Of a stretch of DNA of 64,000 bases, positions 18,904-28,532 are shown piece by piece; position 1 is the first letter of the stretch; every line of letters begins with the position of its first letter. The position numbers and the translations under genes are program-made. The notes beneath the pieces are model-generated. The model made no database searches. It was not told the DNA's origin and saw nothing but the letters and a program-made list of their open reading frames with translations. The stretch is from Oscillospiraceae bacterium (lineage in GTDB: Bacteria > Bacillota > Clostridia > Oscillospirales > CAG-272): contig SVUK01000004.1 in NCBI GenBank assembly GCA_015063325.1, positions 212,665-276,664 of the forward strand. Direction: 5' to 3'.

Positions 18904-19332
18904 ATGAATCAGGAAACCCAAGAAATTTTAGAAGAAAAGAAGCCTTCCTTAACGGGAGCTTCGCCGGAGGATCTTGCCCACGCGATTTTTGATGTTTTGG
19001 ACGCAAAAAAAGCAGTTGACATCAAGGTCCTGCACGTTCACGATCACACCGTAATCACCGACTATTTTATCATTTGCACCGGGCGTTCGACCACGCAGGT
19101 CAAGTCGCTGGGCGGCGAGGTGGAATTCAAGATTGGCGAACGCGGAGTGGATCCCTCCCATTATGAGGGCAGGGACAACGGCAACTGGGTGGTATTGGAT
19201 TACGGTTCCGTCATCCTGCATATTTTCAGTCAGGAATCACGGGAATTTTATAAACTGGAAAAATTATACGGCGACGCCGAGGAAGTTCATTTCCAAAGCA
19301 TTGACGAAAAAGCGGAGGCAGAAGCAAAATGA
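18904..19332 (+). CDS. rsfS: ribosomal silencing factor RsfS
   Basis: RsfS binds L14 on the 50S subunit and blocks joining with 30S when growth slows. The 142-residue protein contains VLHVHDHTVITDYFIICTG near residue 38, HYEGRDNGNWVVLDYG near 83 and LEKLYGDA near 114. It has a longer than usual N-terminal extension (about 18 residues) and an acidic tail. I choose ATG 18904, with AAAGGA upstream. Its stop overlaps leuS by 4 bp. Confidence 0.93.
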   Translation: MNQETQEILEEKKPSLTGASPEDLAHAIFDVLDAKKAVDIKVLHVHDHTVITDYFIICTGRSTTQVKSLGGEVEFKIGERGVDPSHYEGRDNGNWVVLDYGSVILHIFSQESREFYKLEKLYGDAEEVHFQSIDEKAEAEAK

Positions 19333-21731
19333 AATACGATTTTCGAAATATTGAGCCGAAATGGCAAAAGAAATGGGAGGAAGCCGGCATTTTCAAAGCC
19401 GAGGACAACAGCCCCAAAAAGAAATTTTACGCACTGGTGGAATTCCCCTATCCTTCGGGCGCCGGAATGCACGTTGGGCATATCAAGGCGTATTCGAGCA
19501 TGGAGGTCGTTTCCCGTAAACGGAGAATGCAGGGATACAACGTTCTGTTTCCCATCGGTTTTGACGCCTACGGACTGCCCACCGAGAACTATGCCATTAA
19601 AACCGGCATTCATCCCCGTCAGGTGACCGACAAAAACATTGAAAAGTTTACATCCCAACTCAAACGGGTCGGCTTTTCCTTTGATTGGAGCCGCGTTGTG
19701 GACACGACGGAGGAGGGTTTTTACCGCTGGACGCAGTGGATCTTCCTCAAAATGTTCGAGCACGGCCTGGTCTTCCGCGATAACGCGCTGGTCAACTACT
19801 GCCCGAGCTGCAAGGTGGTGCTTTCCAACGAGGATTCGCAGGGCGGTCGTTGCGATATTTGCCACAGCGAGATTGTTCAAAAATCCAAAACCGTTTGGTA
19901 TCTTCGCATTACCGAGTATGCCGATCGTCTGCTTTCCGGATTGGACAAGGTGGATTATTTGCCCAACATTAAACAGCAGCAGGTCAACTGGATCGGCAAA
20001 TCCACCGGTGCTTTCGTCAACTTTACGGTGAAGGAAACCGGTGAAAAACTGCGCATTTACACCACGCGGTGCGATACGCTCTTCGGCGTGACCTTTATGG
20101 TCATTGCGCCCGAACATCCCATTATTGAAGAGAATCGCGACCGTATCGGCAACATTGCGGCTTTGGACGACTACCGCGAACAGTGCGCGAAAAAGACCGA
20201 ATTTGAGCGTACCCAGCTCAACAAGGACAAAACCGGCGTTCGTATTGAGGGGTTGACCGCCATTAACCCGGTGAGCGGCAAGGAAATTCCGATCTACATT
20301 TCCGACTATGTAATGATGGGGTATGGTACCGGCGCGATCATGGCGGTACCGGCGCACGATGAGCGCGACTACGCCTTTGCAAAAAAGTTCGGCATTGATA
20401 TCATTGAGGTCATCAAGGGCGGCGATATTTCCAAAGAAGCCTACACCGGTGACGGAGAGATGGTCAACTCCGGCTTCTTGAACGGCTTTACCAACAAAAA
20501 AGATTCCATTGCGCGGATGCTCGAATACCTGAAGGAAAAGGGCATTGGCGAGATGGGTGTGCAGTACAAAATGAAGGACTGGGCGTTCAACCGCCAGCGT
20601 TACTGGGGCGAGCCGATTCCGATCGTCCACTGCCCGAAGTGCGGCATGGTCCCTGTTCCCTATGAGGAATTGCCGCTCCGGTTGCCCAATATGGAAAACT
20701 TTGAGCCGGGCGAGGGCGGCGAAAGTCCGCTTGCAAAGGTGGAATCCTTCGTCAACTGCTCCTGCCCCAAGTGCGGCGGTGCGGCAAAACGCGAAACTGA
20801 CACCATGCCCCAATGGGCAGGCTCTTCCTGGTATTTCCTGCGCTACGTTGATCCGCACAATGAAAAAGCGCTTGCCGATCCTGAAAAGCTCAAATACTGG
20901 ATGCCGGTGGACTGGTACAACGGCGGTATGGAGCACGTGACCCGTCACATGATTTATTCGCGCTTCTGGCACAAATTCCTTTATGATATCGGCGCTGTTC
21001 CCTGCGACGAGCCCTACGCCAAACGCACGGCGCAGGGGTTGATCCTCGGCCCGGACGGGGAGAAAATGTCCAAATCCAAGGGCAACGTGGTCGATCCGAA
21101 CGATGTGATCGACGTTTACGGTGCCGACGTTCTGCGCGTGTACGTCCTCTTTATGGGTGACTATGCGAGCGCCGCACCCTGGAACGACAGCTCGGTGAAA
21201 GGCTGCAAACGCTTTTTGGAGCGCGTTTCCGATTTGACCGAACTTGTGCGCGAGGGCGGCGGTTCCCCGAAGTTGGAAACATCCTTCCACAAAACGGTGA
21301 AAAAGGTTTCGCAGGACATTGAGGAACTGAAATTCAACACCGCGATCGCCGCGATGATGGCGCTGATCAACGAGATTTACGAAGTTGGCAGTCTATCGCG
21401 CGAGCAGTTGATGACGCTGGCAAGACTTCTTTCTCCGTTTGCACCTCACCTTGCCGAGGAGCTTTGGGAAAAGCTGGGAGGAAAGGGACTTTGCGCAGTC
21501 GCCGAGTGGCCTGAATGGGATGAAGGCAAAACGGTGGAAAGCACGGTGGAGGTTGCCGTTCAGATCAACGGAAAAGTCCGCGCAACGGTTGAACTTCCGC
21601 TCAACTGCAAGCCGGAGGAAGCCATTGCCTTGGCAAAAGCAGACGAGAAGATTGCCGCGCAGCTGGAGGGCAAGACCATCGTCAAGGAGATCAGCGTTCC
21701 AAACAAGATTGTCAATATCGTTGTTCGCTGA
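19329..21731 (+). CDS. leuS: leucyl-tRNA synthetase
   Basis: Class I aminoacyl-tRNA synthetase charging tRNA-Leu. The 800-residue protein has the HIGH-type motif GMHVGHIKAY near residue 45, a zinc-like Cys pair region (CPSCKVV and CDICHS near 160-180), an inserted editing domain (about 225-410, TRCDTLFGVTFMVIAPEHP), DWAFNRQRYWGEP near 418, KMSKSKGNV near 579 and an anticodon-binding C-terminal part. CGGAGG inside rsfS is its Shine-Dalgarno sequence. Confidence 0.97.
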   Translation: MKYDFRNIEPKWQKKWEEAGIFKAEDNSPKKKFYALVEFPYPSGAGMHVGHIKAYSSMEVVSRKRRMQGYNVLFPIGFDAYGLPTENYAIKTGIHPRQVTDKNIEKFTSQLKRVGFSFDWSRVVDTTEEGFYRWTQWIFLKMFEHGLVFRDNALVNYCPSCKVVLSNEDSQGGRCDICHSEIVQKSKTVWYLRITEYADRLLSGLDKVDYLPNIKQQQVNWIGKSTGAFVNFTVKETGEKLRIYTTRCDTLFGVTFMVIAPEHPIIEENRDRIGNIAALDDYREQCAKKTEFERTQLNKDKTGVRIEGLTAINPVSGKEIPIYISDYVMMGYGTGAIMAVPAHDERDYAFAKKFGIDIIEVIKGGDISKEAYTGDGEMVNSGFLNGFTNKKDSIARMLEYLKEKGIGEMGVQYKMKDWAFNRQRYWGEPIPIVHCPKCGMVPVPYEELPLRLPNMENFEPGEGGESPLAKVESFVNCSCPKCGGAAKRETDTMPQWAGSSWYFLRYVDPHNEKALADPEKLKYWMPVDWYNGGMEHVTRHMIYSRFWHKFLYDIGAVPCDEPYAKRTAQGLILGPDGEKMSKSKGNVVDPNDVIDVYGADVLRVYVLFMGDYASAAPWNDSSVKGCKRFLERVSDLTELVREGGGSPKLETSFHKTVKKVSQDIEELKFNTAIAAMMALINEIYEVGSLSREQLMTLARLLSPFAPHLAEELWEKLGGKGLCAVAEWPEWDEGKTVESTVEVAVQINGKVRATVELPLNCKPEEAIALAKADEKIAAQLEGKTIVKEISVPNKIVNIVVR

Positions 21732-21752
21732 AGATTTGTGGTTAGAAAGGCC

Positions 21753-21798
21753 GCGAGAGGGGAGAAACCTTTTTGGAAAAAGGTTTCTCCCCTCTCGC
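21753..21798. terminator. 22-bp perfect hairpin after leuS
   Basis: Arms 21753-21774 (GCGAGAGGGGAGAAACC...) and 21777-21798 are perfect complements around GG. The stem is far longer than needed for a terminator. It is the first of three hairpins in the leuS-spoIIE gap. Confidence 0.75.
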
Positions 21799-21810
21799 GC
21801 TCTCCGCTTT

Positions 21811-21852
21811 TCTAAAAACTTCAAAAAAGGGGGACTTTTTGAAGTTTTTAGA
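21811..21852. repeat. 17-bp perfect hairpin in the leuS-spoIIE gap
   Basis: Arms TCTAAAAACTTCAAAAA (21811-21827) and its exact complement (21836-21852) around an 8-nt loop AGGGGGAC. Low-G+C arms, unlike its two neighbours. Confidence 0.8.
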
Positions 21853-21956
21853 AAGTGATATTCTTTAGTGCTCTTGATAAAATCCGTAGCAAGCGAATCT
21901 TAAAAACCGATTCTTTCCCTCTTTTTTTGAAGTTCTTTTAGGGGCGAGGGGAGAGT

Positions 21957-22009
21957 TTGAGAGGGGGACGGGACTTTTTCTTTCAAGAAAAGTCCCGTCC
22001 CCCTCTCAA
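21957..22009. terminator. 22-bp perfect hairpin at the end of spoIIE
   Basis: Arms 21957-21978 (TTGAGAGGGGGACGGGACTTTT) and 21988-22009 are perfect complements around a 9-nt loop. It shares the GAGAGGGG...CTTTT layout of the hairpin at 21753. Between it and the previous hairpin is about 100 bp of T-rich sequence without a gene. Confidence 0.75.
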
Positions 22010-22034
22010 GGTCTTCTCCCTCCTACCGAAAAGG

Positions 22035-24539
22035 TTAGTCCCCTTCGGTTTCTTCGATCCGCAGAACGATGGCGGAACAGTCGTCGCGGCGCTCTGCCTT
22101 TGCGGCGTGTGCGCAGATTTGATAGGCGATTTTTTCCGGGCTGATCTCCTCCAGTCCGCAGAGGAAATTGGTTAGCCAAACGGCATCGGCATCCTCTTGC
22201 AGGATTCCGTCGCTTACCATGACGACGGTGTCTCCGGCGCGGAAGGGAAACTCGCAGATTTGCGCTTCGGATTCGCGCAAAATTCCGATGGGAGCCGATC
22301 CGGTTTGCACGCGATGTACGGCTCTTCCGCGTACGACGAAACTTGCCGCCGCGCCGCTTTTTATGAACAGTCCGTTACCCGAAACAAGATCAAACTCCAA
22401 AAGATCGACTGTGGAGGAGCATTCCGCCGCGCTGTTGTCATGCGTTCGGGAAAGAAGCAGATTATTCAGCATTCGCAAAGAGGTATTCGTCCGGTTGCCG
22501 GCGCGAAGCATCTTTTCCAAAAATACCGAGCAGAGGTTGGCGGTCAGGGCGGCGTCACGTCCTGACCCCATGCCGTCGTTGATGAGCGCATAGAAATAAT
22601 CTTTTCGATTTGAAAAAAGCGTTACCGCGTCGCCGCAGACGCCGCCGTTTGCCGAGACGCATTTTTGCGCTCCGACGACAAAAAATCGTCTGCGCGTGTG
22701 GAGCACCATGGTGCAAACGGGTCCTTCCACCTCAAAGGTGGGGGAGGAAAGTTCGGCTTTGCATAGTTCGCCGATATCCCGGCGCAAGGTTTCGGCGGAA
22801 ACGGACGCACGGTCGATATCAATATCGCGAATGGCGACCTGGCGCAATCTTCCGCCGTAAACAATTACCGCTTCCGCCGTGAGTCCGGCGCTGGGCAGGT
22901 ATTCGGCAATTTTTGCGGCGAGTTCGGTATCCATTCGGTATTCCTGCGCGTCTTCCTCCAGCGCGTCGTTGATAATGTTTGCAGCTGCTTCATAATCCAT
23001 GGCGAAAATTTCGGTTCGGTTATCGCGCAGCAGTTCGCCGGTCAGTTTGGCGCAATCGCGGTTAATTTCATAAAGAATTTGATCCATTGTGCCGCACCGG
23101 CGAGCAAGAATGGGGGATATCTGTTTTTGCGTTACCGTTCCGTGCGTATGCAGAGATTTTGCCAACGCGTTCAGCACTTCCAGTGTGTCGGCATATTCCA
23201 ATCCCCAGCAAACGGTGCGGTGAGGGCAATCGGTGCAAAATTTGTCAAAAGAGGTATCGCATAGGCGCCGCAGATCAATCGTGGTCGGGCGGCGCAATCG
23301 ATCGCTTAAATTATAGAACATTTCTGAAAGCGAGGAGAAAGCCTCCGAGATGCCGCGCAAACGATCGGTTGTTTCATTCTGTCGTGAAGAAAGCAATTTG
23401 AGCTCGATTGCCGCGGTATGGTCAGTGGCAGATTCTTCTGCCTTTTCTTTTTCCTTTCCGAAATTCGGCAATCGAATTGCCAGCGTGGCTGTGGCGCCTG
23501 CGGCAAGATCGGCAAACAAAAGCGGCAAAAAGGCGGTGATTCCATGGGCATAAACCGACCATCCAAGCGCGGCAAAAACTGCCGTTGGGATTCCGATCGT
23601 TTCTTTTTTGTGCGAGCGGAACAATGCGTAGAACAGAGCGGCAAGCAGATATGCCGGAATTGACATTGGATCATGTGCCAGTCCGCAAAGGAGCGCGGCG
23701 GCAAGTCCGCCGGGAAGTCCGACCTGATGCGTGATGAAAATGGAAAAGAAAAGGGAGAAGAAACAGGAAAGCGGCACGTTTCCCAAAATCAATGAATCGC
23801 TCGCCCATATAAAGGAGAAAAGCAGGGCACCGGCGGAAATTGCATAGAGCAGTTTGAGTTCTTTTCTCTCTCCCAAAAATGCGGAATAAACCATTACTGC
23901 CGCGGCGGCGGTGAGAATGGAAAACAGGGCGGCAAAAAGATCGTAGTATAAAAATCCGCCGCCGATGACACGGAACAGGGAAACAATCAGCATACAAACA
24001 GCCGCAGTTGTCATGCGCAACGGCACCCATTCGCGGAACAGTCCCTTGCACTCTCTGCCGAAATCGCGAATCAGAGAAAGGATTGACAGCTCTTCCAATC
24101 GTGCGCGAAACCGGGAGATTTCTTTCGTTGGTTGATCCTGCGCTTTTCCTTCTGCAATTCTCTCGGGATAGAGCTTTGCCCGTATTCCTTCCGGCAAAGG
24201 CTGTTTAAGCGGTTCGCGCGGCGCTGCCAGACGAGAGGAGATGGCGCGGATCAGCGCGGCGGCAAGATAGGTTACCGTCAACAGCCATGGTTGTCCGCCG
24301 ATGAACCATGCGGAAAGAATCAATCCTGCGGAAATGGAAAGAATATGTCCGTTTGCCGCGCAAAGAAAGGCAACGCCCAGCGGATTGGTTTCAAAAAGGA
24401 GCGACGCTTGTCCAAATAAAAATCCGCCCCCCATCCAAAGAATTTCCCATCCAACGCGCGCTAAAAATCCCAATCGGGCGGCGGCGTTTTTCTTTTTCAG
24501 CTTTTCGGTCAGGGTTTCGGTTGCGGTTTTTCCCTGCAT
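22035..24539 (-). CDS. spoIIE: stage II sporulation protein E (serine phosphatase)
   Basis: SpoIIE is a polytopic membrane protein that sits at the asymmetric septum and dephosphorylates SpoIIAA, releasing sigma-F in the forespore. The 834-residue protein has about ten hydrophobic segments (about 25-345), a middle regulatory region, and a C-terminal PP2C-type domain (about 610-834) with YALINDGMGSG near 650 and VVMVSDGIL near 790 carrying the metal-binding aspartates. CGGAGG precedes the ATG. Transcription is convergent with leuS and divergent from hrcA. Confidence 0.93.
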   Translation of the reverse strand: MQGKTATETLTEKLKKKNAAARLGFLARVGWEILWMGGGFLFGQASLLFETNPLGVAFLCAANGHILSISAGLILSAWFIGGQPWLLTVTYLAAALIRAISSRLAAPREPLKQPLPEGIRAKLYPERIAEGKAQDQPTKEISRFRARLEELSILSLIRDFGRECKGLFREWVPLRMTTAAVCMLIVSLFRVIGGGFLYYDLFAALFSILTAAAAVMVYSAFLGERKELKLLYAISAGALLFSFIWASDSLILGNVPLSCFFSLFFSIFITHQVGLPGGLAAALLCGLAHDPMSIPAYLLAALFYALFRSHKKETIGIPTAVFAALGWSVYAHGITAFLPLLFADLAAGATATLAIRLPNFGKEKEKAEESATDHTAAIELKLLSSRQNETTDRLRGISEAFSSLSEMFYNLSDRLRRPTTIDLRRLCDTSFDKFCTDCPHRTVCWGLEYADTLEVLNALAKSLHTHGTVTQKQISPILARRCGTMDQILYEINRDCAKLTGELLRDNRTEIFAMDYEAAANIINDALEEDAQEYRMDTELAAKIAEYLPSAGLTAEAVIVYGGRLRQVAIRDIDIDRASVSAETLRRDIGELCKAELSSPTFEVEGPVCTMVLHTRRRFFVVGAQKCVSANGGVCGDAVTLFSNRKDYFYALINDGMGSGRDAALTANLCSVFLEKMLRAGNRTNTSLRMLNNLLLSRTHDNSAAECSSTVDLLEFDLVSGNGLFIKSGAAASFVVRGRAVHRVQTGSAPIGILRESEAQICEFPFRAGDTVVMVSDGILQEDADAVWLTNFLCGLEEISPEKIAYQICAHAAKAERRDDCSAIVLRIEETEGD

Positions 24540-24867
24540 AAAATCACTTCCTCCGTTTCATTTCGAATTTCTTCCTTATTTTATCCCAATTTTCCGGCGG
24601 ATTCGGTCGAAAACGGTCAAGCCGAAAAAAGCAGAATCCGGTCGCCAAATCCGTTTTTTTGCTCCTTTCTTGCATTGATTGGGCGATTTTTCGGGAAAGT
24701 GCGGTTATTCTATCAAGAGAAAGGTCGCAGAAGGTCAAATTCTGCCATACGATTTTTTGGAGAAAAACGCATTTTCTCTTCTTGTCTCGAAAAAAATAAA
24801 GGTTATTCATTTTTAGCACTCTGTACTCATATTTACAATTCGTTCACAATTAAATTTTGAAAAAGCA
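24540..24867. other. spoIIE-hrcA divergent intergenic region
   Basis: About 330 bp without a gene. On the spoIIE side, GGTCGAA at 24605-24611 followed one helical turn later by CGGTCAA resembles weak tandem Spo0A boxes (consensus TGNCGAA); this is only suggestive. TTAGCACTC at 24813-24821 is a perfect CIRCE half-site without its partner. The rest shows nothing I can name. Confidence 0.4.
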
Positions 24868-24896
24868 TTGACAAAACAGGGTAAAGGTGGTAAATT
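24868..24896 (+). promoter_or_regulatory. promoter of the hrcA operon
   Basis: TTGACA at 24868-24873, 17-bp spacer, TAAATT at 24891-24896. The CIRCE operator begins 11 bp downstream, over the transcription start. Confidence 0.8.
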
Positions 24897-24907
24897 ATTA
24901 TCATAAG

Positions 24908-24934
24908 TTAGCACTCGGAAGAATAGAGTGCTAA
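24908..24934 (+). promoter_or_regulatory. CIRCE operator (HrcA binding site)
   Basis: Perfect consensus TTAGCACTC (24908-24916), 9-bp spacer, GAGTGCTAA (24926-24934). HrcA binds this inverted repeat and represses the heat-shock operon until titrated by misfolded protein through the GroE chaperonin. Confidence 0.97.
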
Positions 24935-24969
24935 AGATTTGGGAAAAAGAGAAAAGGAGGTGCAAAATC

Positions 24970-26046
24970 ATGTCGGGCAAGCCGGGCGAATTGAGTGAAC
25001 GCAAAAAACAAATTCTGAAAGCCATTGTCAATGCTCACATTGAGGGCGGCGAGCCGGTGGGTTCCAAATCCATTCTGCAAGCGGCAGGCATGAATTGTTC
25101 CTCCGCGACCATTCGCAACGAGATGGCGGAACTGGAGGAAATGGGATACCTGGAACAGCCCCATGCTTCCGCCGGTCGCGTCCCGAGCGAGCTTGGTTAC
25201 CGCTTTTACGTGGATTCCCTGATCGAGCATTACGCCATGACCACGCAGGAGATCGCCCAGATCAACAATCTTTTGCGCGCAAAGATGGGGGAGCTAGATC
25301 AGATTCTTTCCGCGGCTTCGCACCTTGCCTCGGCACTGACCAACTACACCGGTATTGCCATTCAGCCACGGAGCGGATCGGTCAGCTTTTCCAAATTTGA
25401 GGGGATTTATTTGGATCCTTCACACTTCATTTTGATTGCCGTATCCTCAACCGGAACGGTGAAAAGCAAACATATTCATACAGAATTTCCATTGGAAGAA
25501 GCTGCCGTTGCGCAACTGACGCAGGTGCTGAATGAAACGCTGGTCAATCTGACAGCCGAACGGATCACTCTTCCCATTATTATGGACTTGGAAGCCAGGA
25601 TGGGTACCGAGAGTGGAATGGTAGGTCCTGTAATTAAGGTGATTTACGATCTTTTGAACGAGCTGGATTCGGGCGAGGTCCGTGTTTCTGGCATTGATCA
25701 GTTGCTTCAGTATCCGGAATACAGCGATACCCAGCAGTTCCGCGCGCTTTTGGGCGCCTTGGAAAAGAAAGATGACATTTTGGATCTTGTTTCCTCCAAT
25801 GGAAATGAATCGGATATCAACGTTCTGATCGGCTCGGAGAGCAGTGTGAAGGTGATGAACAACTCGGCGCTGGTATTCAAGCCCATTGTCAAGGACGGCA
25901 AAACGCTGGGTGCAATCGGCGTTTTGGGACCGCGACGTATGGATTATGCAAAAGTGCTTGCAACGCTGGAAGGCTTGAGCGGCAATATTGAGAATATGAT
26001 CCAACCGAGTCAGCAAATCAAGGATGGAGGGAAGTCCGATGGATGA
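24970..26046 (+). CDS. hrcA: heat-inducible transcription repressor HrcA
   Basis: Repressor of class I heat-shock genes that binds CIRCE. The 358-residue protein has an N-terminal winged-helix domain (SERKKQILKAIVNAH, GEPVGSKSI, SSATIRNEMAELEEMGYLEQPHASAGRVPS, about residues 6-75) and the GAF-like dimerisation domain with inserted segment. AAGGAGG at 24954-24960 supports ATG 24970. It is first of hrcA-grpE-dnaK-dnaJ-prmA and is autoregulated through the operator just upstream. Confidence 0.97.
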   Translation: MSGKPGELSERKKQILKAIVNAHIEGGEPVGSKSILQAAGMNCSSATIRNEMAELEEMGYLEQPHASAGRVPSELGYRFYVDSLIEHYAMTTQEIAQINNLLRAKMGELDQILSAASHLASALTNYTGIAIQPRSGSVSFSKFEGIYLDPSHFILIAVSSTGTVKSKHIHTEFPLEEAAVAQLTQVLNETLVNLTAERITLPIIMDLEARMGTESGMVGPVIKVIYDLLNELDSGEVRVSGIDQLLQYPEYSDTQQFRALLGALEKKDDILDLVSSNGNESDINVLIGSESSVKVMNNSALVFKPIVKDGKTLGAIGVLGPRRMDYAKVLATLEGLSGNIENMIQPSQQIKDGGKSDG

Positions 26047-26575
26047 AATGAAACAAACGCCGGCAGAGGAAACGAAAACCGGCGAGGAGAAATCTGAAAA
26101 GAAAAAGTCCGCTAAAAAACCGGAAGCCGAGCTCCGCGAGCTGAAAAAGCAGGTGGAGGCGGCAAAAAAAGAGGCGGCGGAAGCCAACGAAAAATATTTG
26201 CGGATGATGGCGGAATATGACAATTTCCGCAAACGAAGCGCAAAGGAGAAAGAAGGGGTGTATGCCGACGCCTATTCCGACTGTATCGGCAATATTCTTC
26301 CGATTTTGGATAACCTTTCGCGCGCCGCGTCGTCCGAGAACTTCGAGGCGGTGAAAAAAGGATTGGAGATGACCTCCAAAGCCTTTGAGGACGCGCTTTC
26401 CAAAATGGGGATCACCGAAATTGAAACGAAAACATTCGATCCCAACCTGCACAACGCCGTGATGCATATTGAAGATGATGCCTACGGCGAGGGCGAGATC
26501 GTTGAGGTATTCCAAAAGGGATACCGCAAAGGCGACAAGATCATTCGGTATGCGATGGTCAAGGTTGCCAACTGA
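26039..26575 (+). CDS. grpE: nucleotide exchange factor GrpE
   Basis: GrpE drives ADP release from DnaK. The 178-residue protein has a charged, disordered N-terminus, a long coiled coil (about 35-95, ending YDNFRKRS) and a C-terminal beta domain with the family signature NPNLHNAVMH-like DPNLHNAVMHIED and EVFQKGYRKGDKIIRYAMV. I choose ATG 26039, which has GGAGGG 7 nt upstream; it overlaps hrcA by 8 bp. Confidence 0.95.
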   Translation: MDEMKQTPAEETKTGEEKSEKKKSAKKPEAELRELKKQVEAAKKEAAEANEKYLRMMAEYDNFRKRSAKEKEGVYADAYSDCIGNILPILDNLSRAASSENFEAVKKGLEMTSKAFEDALSKMGITEIETKTFDPNLHNAVMHIEDDAYGEGEIVEVFQKGYRKGDKIIRYAMVKVAN

Positions 26576-26613
26576 TTAAATTTTGAAAATCTATCGAAAA
26601 GAGGTATTATATT

Positions 26614-28446
26614 ATGGGAAAGATTATTGGTATTGACTTGGGAACGACAAACTCCTGTGTGGCGGTTTACGAGGGCTCTGAACCCATCGTGATCCCGAAT
26701 CCCGAAGGCGCGAGAACTACTCCTTCGGTGGTTGCGTTCTCCAAAACGGGCGAGCGCATGGTCGGTCAGGTCGCAAAAAGACAGGCGATCACCAATCCCG
26801 ACCGCACCATCATCTCCATCAAGCGCGAGATGGGCACCGCAAACAAGCGCACCATTGACGGAAAGGCATACACGCCGCAGGAAATTTCGGCAATGATTTT
26901 GCAAAAGCTGAAAGCCGACGCCGAGGCATATTTGGGAACGACTGTTTCGCAGGCGGTCATTACCGTTCCGGCATATTTCTCGGACGCACAGCGCCAGGCA
27001 ACCAAGGATGCCGGCAAGATCGCCGGTTTGGAAGTTCTTCGTATCATCAACGAGCCGACCGCGGCGGCGCTTGCTTATGGTATGGATAAGGAAGCAAGCC
27101 AGAAGATTATGGTCTTCGACCTTGGCGGCGGCACCTTCGATGTCTCCCTTTTGGAGATTTCGGACGGCGTTTTTGAAGTTCTTGCCACCAACGGCGACAC
27201 CCATTTGGGCGGCGACGACTTTGACCAGCGCGTGATCGACTGGATGGCAGACAAATTCCAAAAGGAAAACGGCATTGATCTGCGCAAAGACAAAATGGTT
27301 TTGCAAAGATTGCGCGACGCCGCTGAAAAGGCAAAAATTGAGCTTTCCGGTATGGCAAGCACGTCGATCAACCTGCCGTTTATTACGGCGACTGCCGAAG
27401 GTCCTTTGCACTTTGAAGCAACCCTGACCCGTGCCGAGTTTGATCGCATTACCGCTGATCTCGTCGAGCGCACGATGGTCCCCACCAAAAAGGCGCTTGC
27501 CGACGCAGGTCTTTCGGTTGGACAGATTGATAAAGTCCTTCTCGTTGGCGGTTCCACCAGAATTCCTGCCGTACAGGAAGCGGTCAAAAAGTTCATCGGC
27601 AAAGAGCCGTTCAAGGGCATCAACCCGGACGAATGCGTTGCCATTGGCGCGGCGATCCAGGGCGGCGTTTTGGGCGGCGAGGTCAAGGACCTGTTGCTTT
27701 TGGACGTAACTCCGCTTTCCCTTGGCATTGAGACGCTGGGCGGCGTTTTCAACCGCATCATCGACCGCAACACCACCATCCCGGTCAAGAAGAGCCAGGT
27801 TTACTCCACTGCGGCGGACGGTCAGACCTCGGTCGAGATCCACGTTTTGCAGGGCGAGCGCGAAATGGCGGCTTACAACACCACGCTGGGCAGATTCATT
27901 TTGGACGGCATTACGCCTGCTCCGCGCGGCGTTCCGCAGATCGAAGTGACCTTTGATATTGACGCAAACGGCATTGTGAACGTTACCGCAAAGGATAAGG
28001 GAACCGGTAAAGAACAGCATATCACCATCACCTCTTCCACCAACATGAGCAAAGAGGACATTGACCGCGCTGTGAAAGACGCCGAAAAGTTTGCCGAAGA
28101 GGACAAAAAGGCGAAGGAAGCTGTCGATACGCGTAACCGCGCCGAAAGTGTGATCTTCCAGAGCGAAAAGACGTTGACCGAGCTGGGTGACAAAGCCGAT
28201 CCGGCAGACGCACAGGAGGTTCGCACCGCCATTGAAAAGCTTCGCGAAACGCTCAAGGGCAACGATACCGAGGCGATTAAGGCTGATACCGAGGCGGTGG
28301 AGAAATCCTTCTATAAGATCTCCGAAAAGCTTTACGCACAGCAAGCCGGACAGCAGGGTCAGCCGAACGGGGACCCGAATGCAGGCGCCGGTCAGGACGG
28401 AACCTACTATAACGCAAATTACGAGGATCACTCGGATAACAAATAA
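26614..28446 (+). CDS. dnaK: chaperone DnaK (Hsp70)
   Basis: ATP-dependent chaperone. The 610-residue protein begins [16 protein letters not shown] and has the other Hsp70 signatures ([14 protein letters not shown] near 168, [15 protein letters not shown] near 308), the substrate-binding domain and a lid. The C-terminal tail is glycine/glutamine-rich and ends in acidic residues. AGAGGT precedes the ATG. A terminator-like hairpin follows before dnaJ. Confidence 0.98.
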   Translation: MGKIIGIDLGTTNSCVAVYEGSEPIVIPNPEGARTTPSVVAFSKTGERMVGQVAKRQAITNPDRTIISIKREMGTANKRTIDGKAYTPQEISAMILQKLKADAEAYLGTTVSQAVITVPAYFSDAQRQATKDAGKIAGLEVLRIINEPTAAALAYGMDKEASQKIMVFDLGGGTFDVSLLEISDGVFEVLATNGDTHLGGDDFDQRVIDWMADKFQKENGIDLRKDKMVLQRLRDAAEKAKIELSGMASTSINLPFITATAEGPLHFEATLTRAEFDRITADLVERTMVPTKKALADAGLSVGQIDKVLLVGGSTRIPAVQEAVKKFIGKEPFKGINPDECVAIGAAIQGGVLGGEVKDLLLLDVTPLSLGIETLGGVFNRIIDRNTTIPVKKSQVYSTAADGQTSVEIHVLQGEREMAAYNTTLGRFILDGITPAPRGVPQIEVTFDIDANGIVNVTAKDKGTGKEQHITITSSTNMSKEDIDRAVKDAEKFAEEDKKAKEAVDTRNRAESVIFQSEKTLTELGDKADPADAQEVRTAIEKLRETLKGNDTEAIKADTEAVEKSFYKISEKLYAQQAGQQGQPNGDPNAGAGQDGTYYNANYEDHSDNK

Positions 28447-28458
28447 TCAACCGGTTTT

Positions 28459-28504
28459 GCGTGGGCGGTTGCAATTTTGCAACCGTCCACGCCAAGCGTT
28501 TTTT
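28459..28504 (+). terminator. hairpin between dnaK and dnaJ
   Basis: 16-bp stem, GCGTGGGCGGTTGCAA (28459-28474) with TTGCAACCGTCCACGC (28477-28492), one G-U pair, followed 6 nt later by TTTTTT (28499-28504). It may reduce dnaJ expression relative to dnaK or protect the 3' end of a processed dnaK mRNA. Confidence 0.7.
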
Positions 28505-28532
28505 ATCAGGATAAAACAGATTGAGGAAAAAC

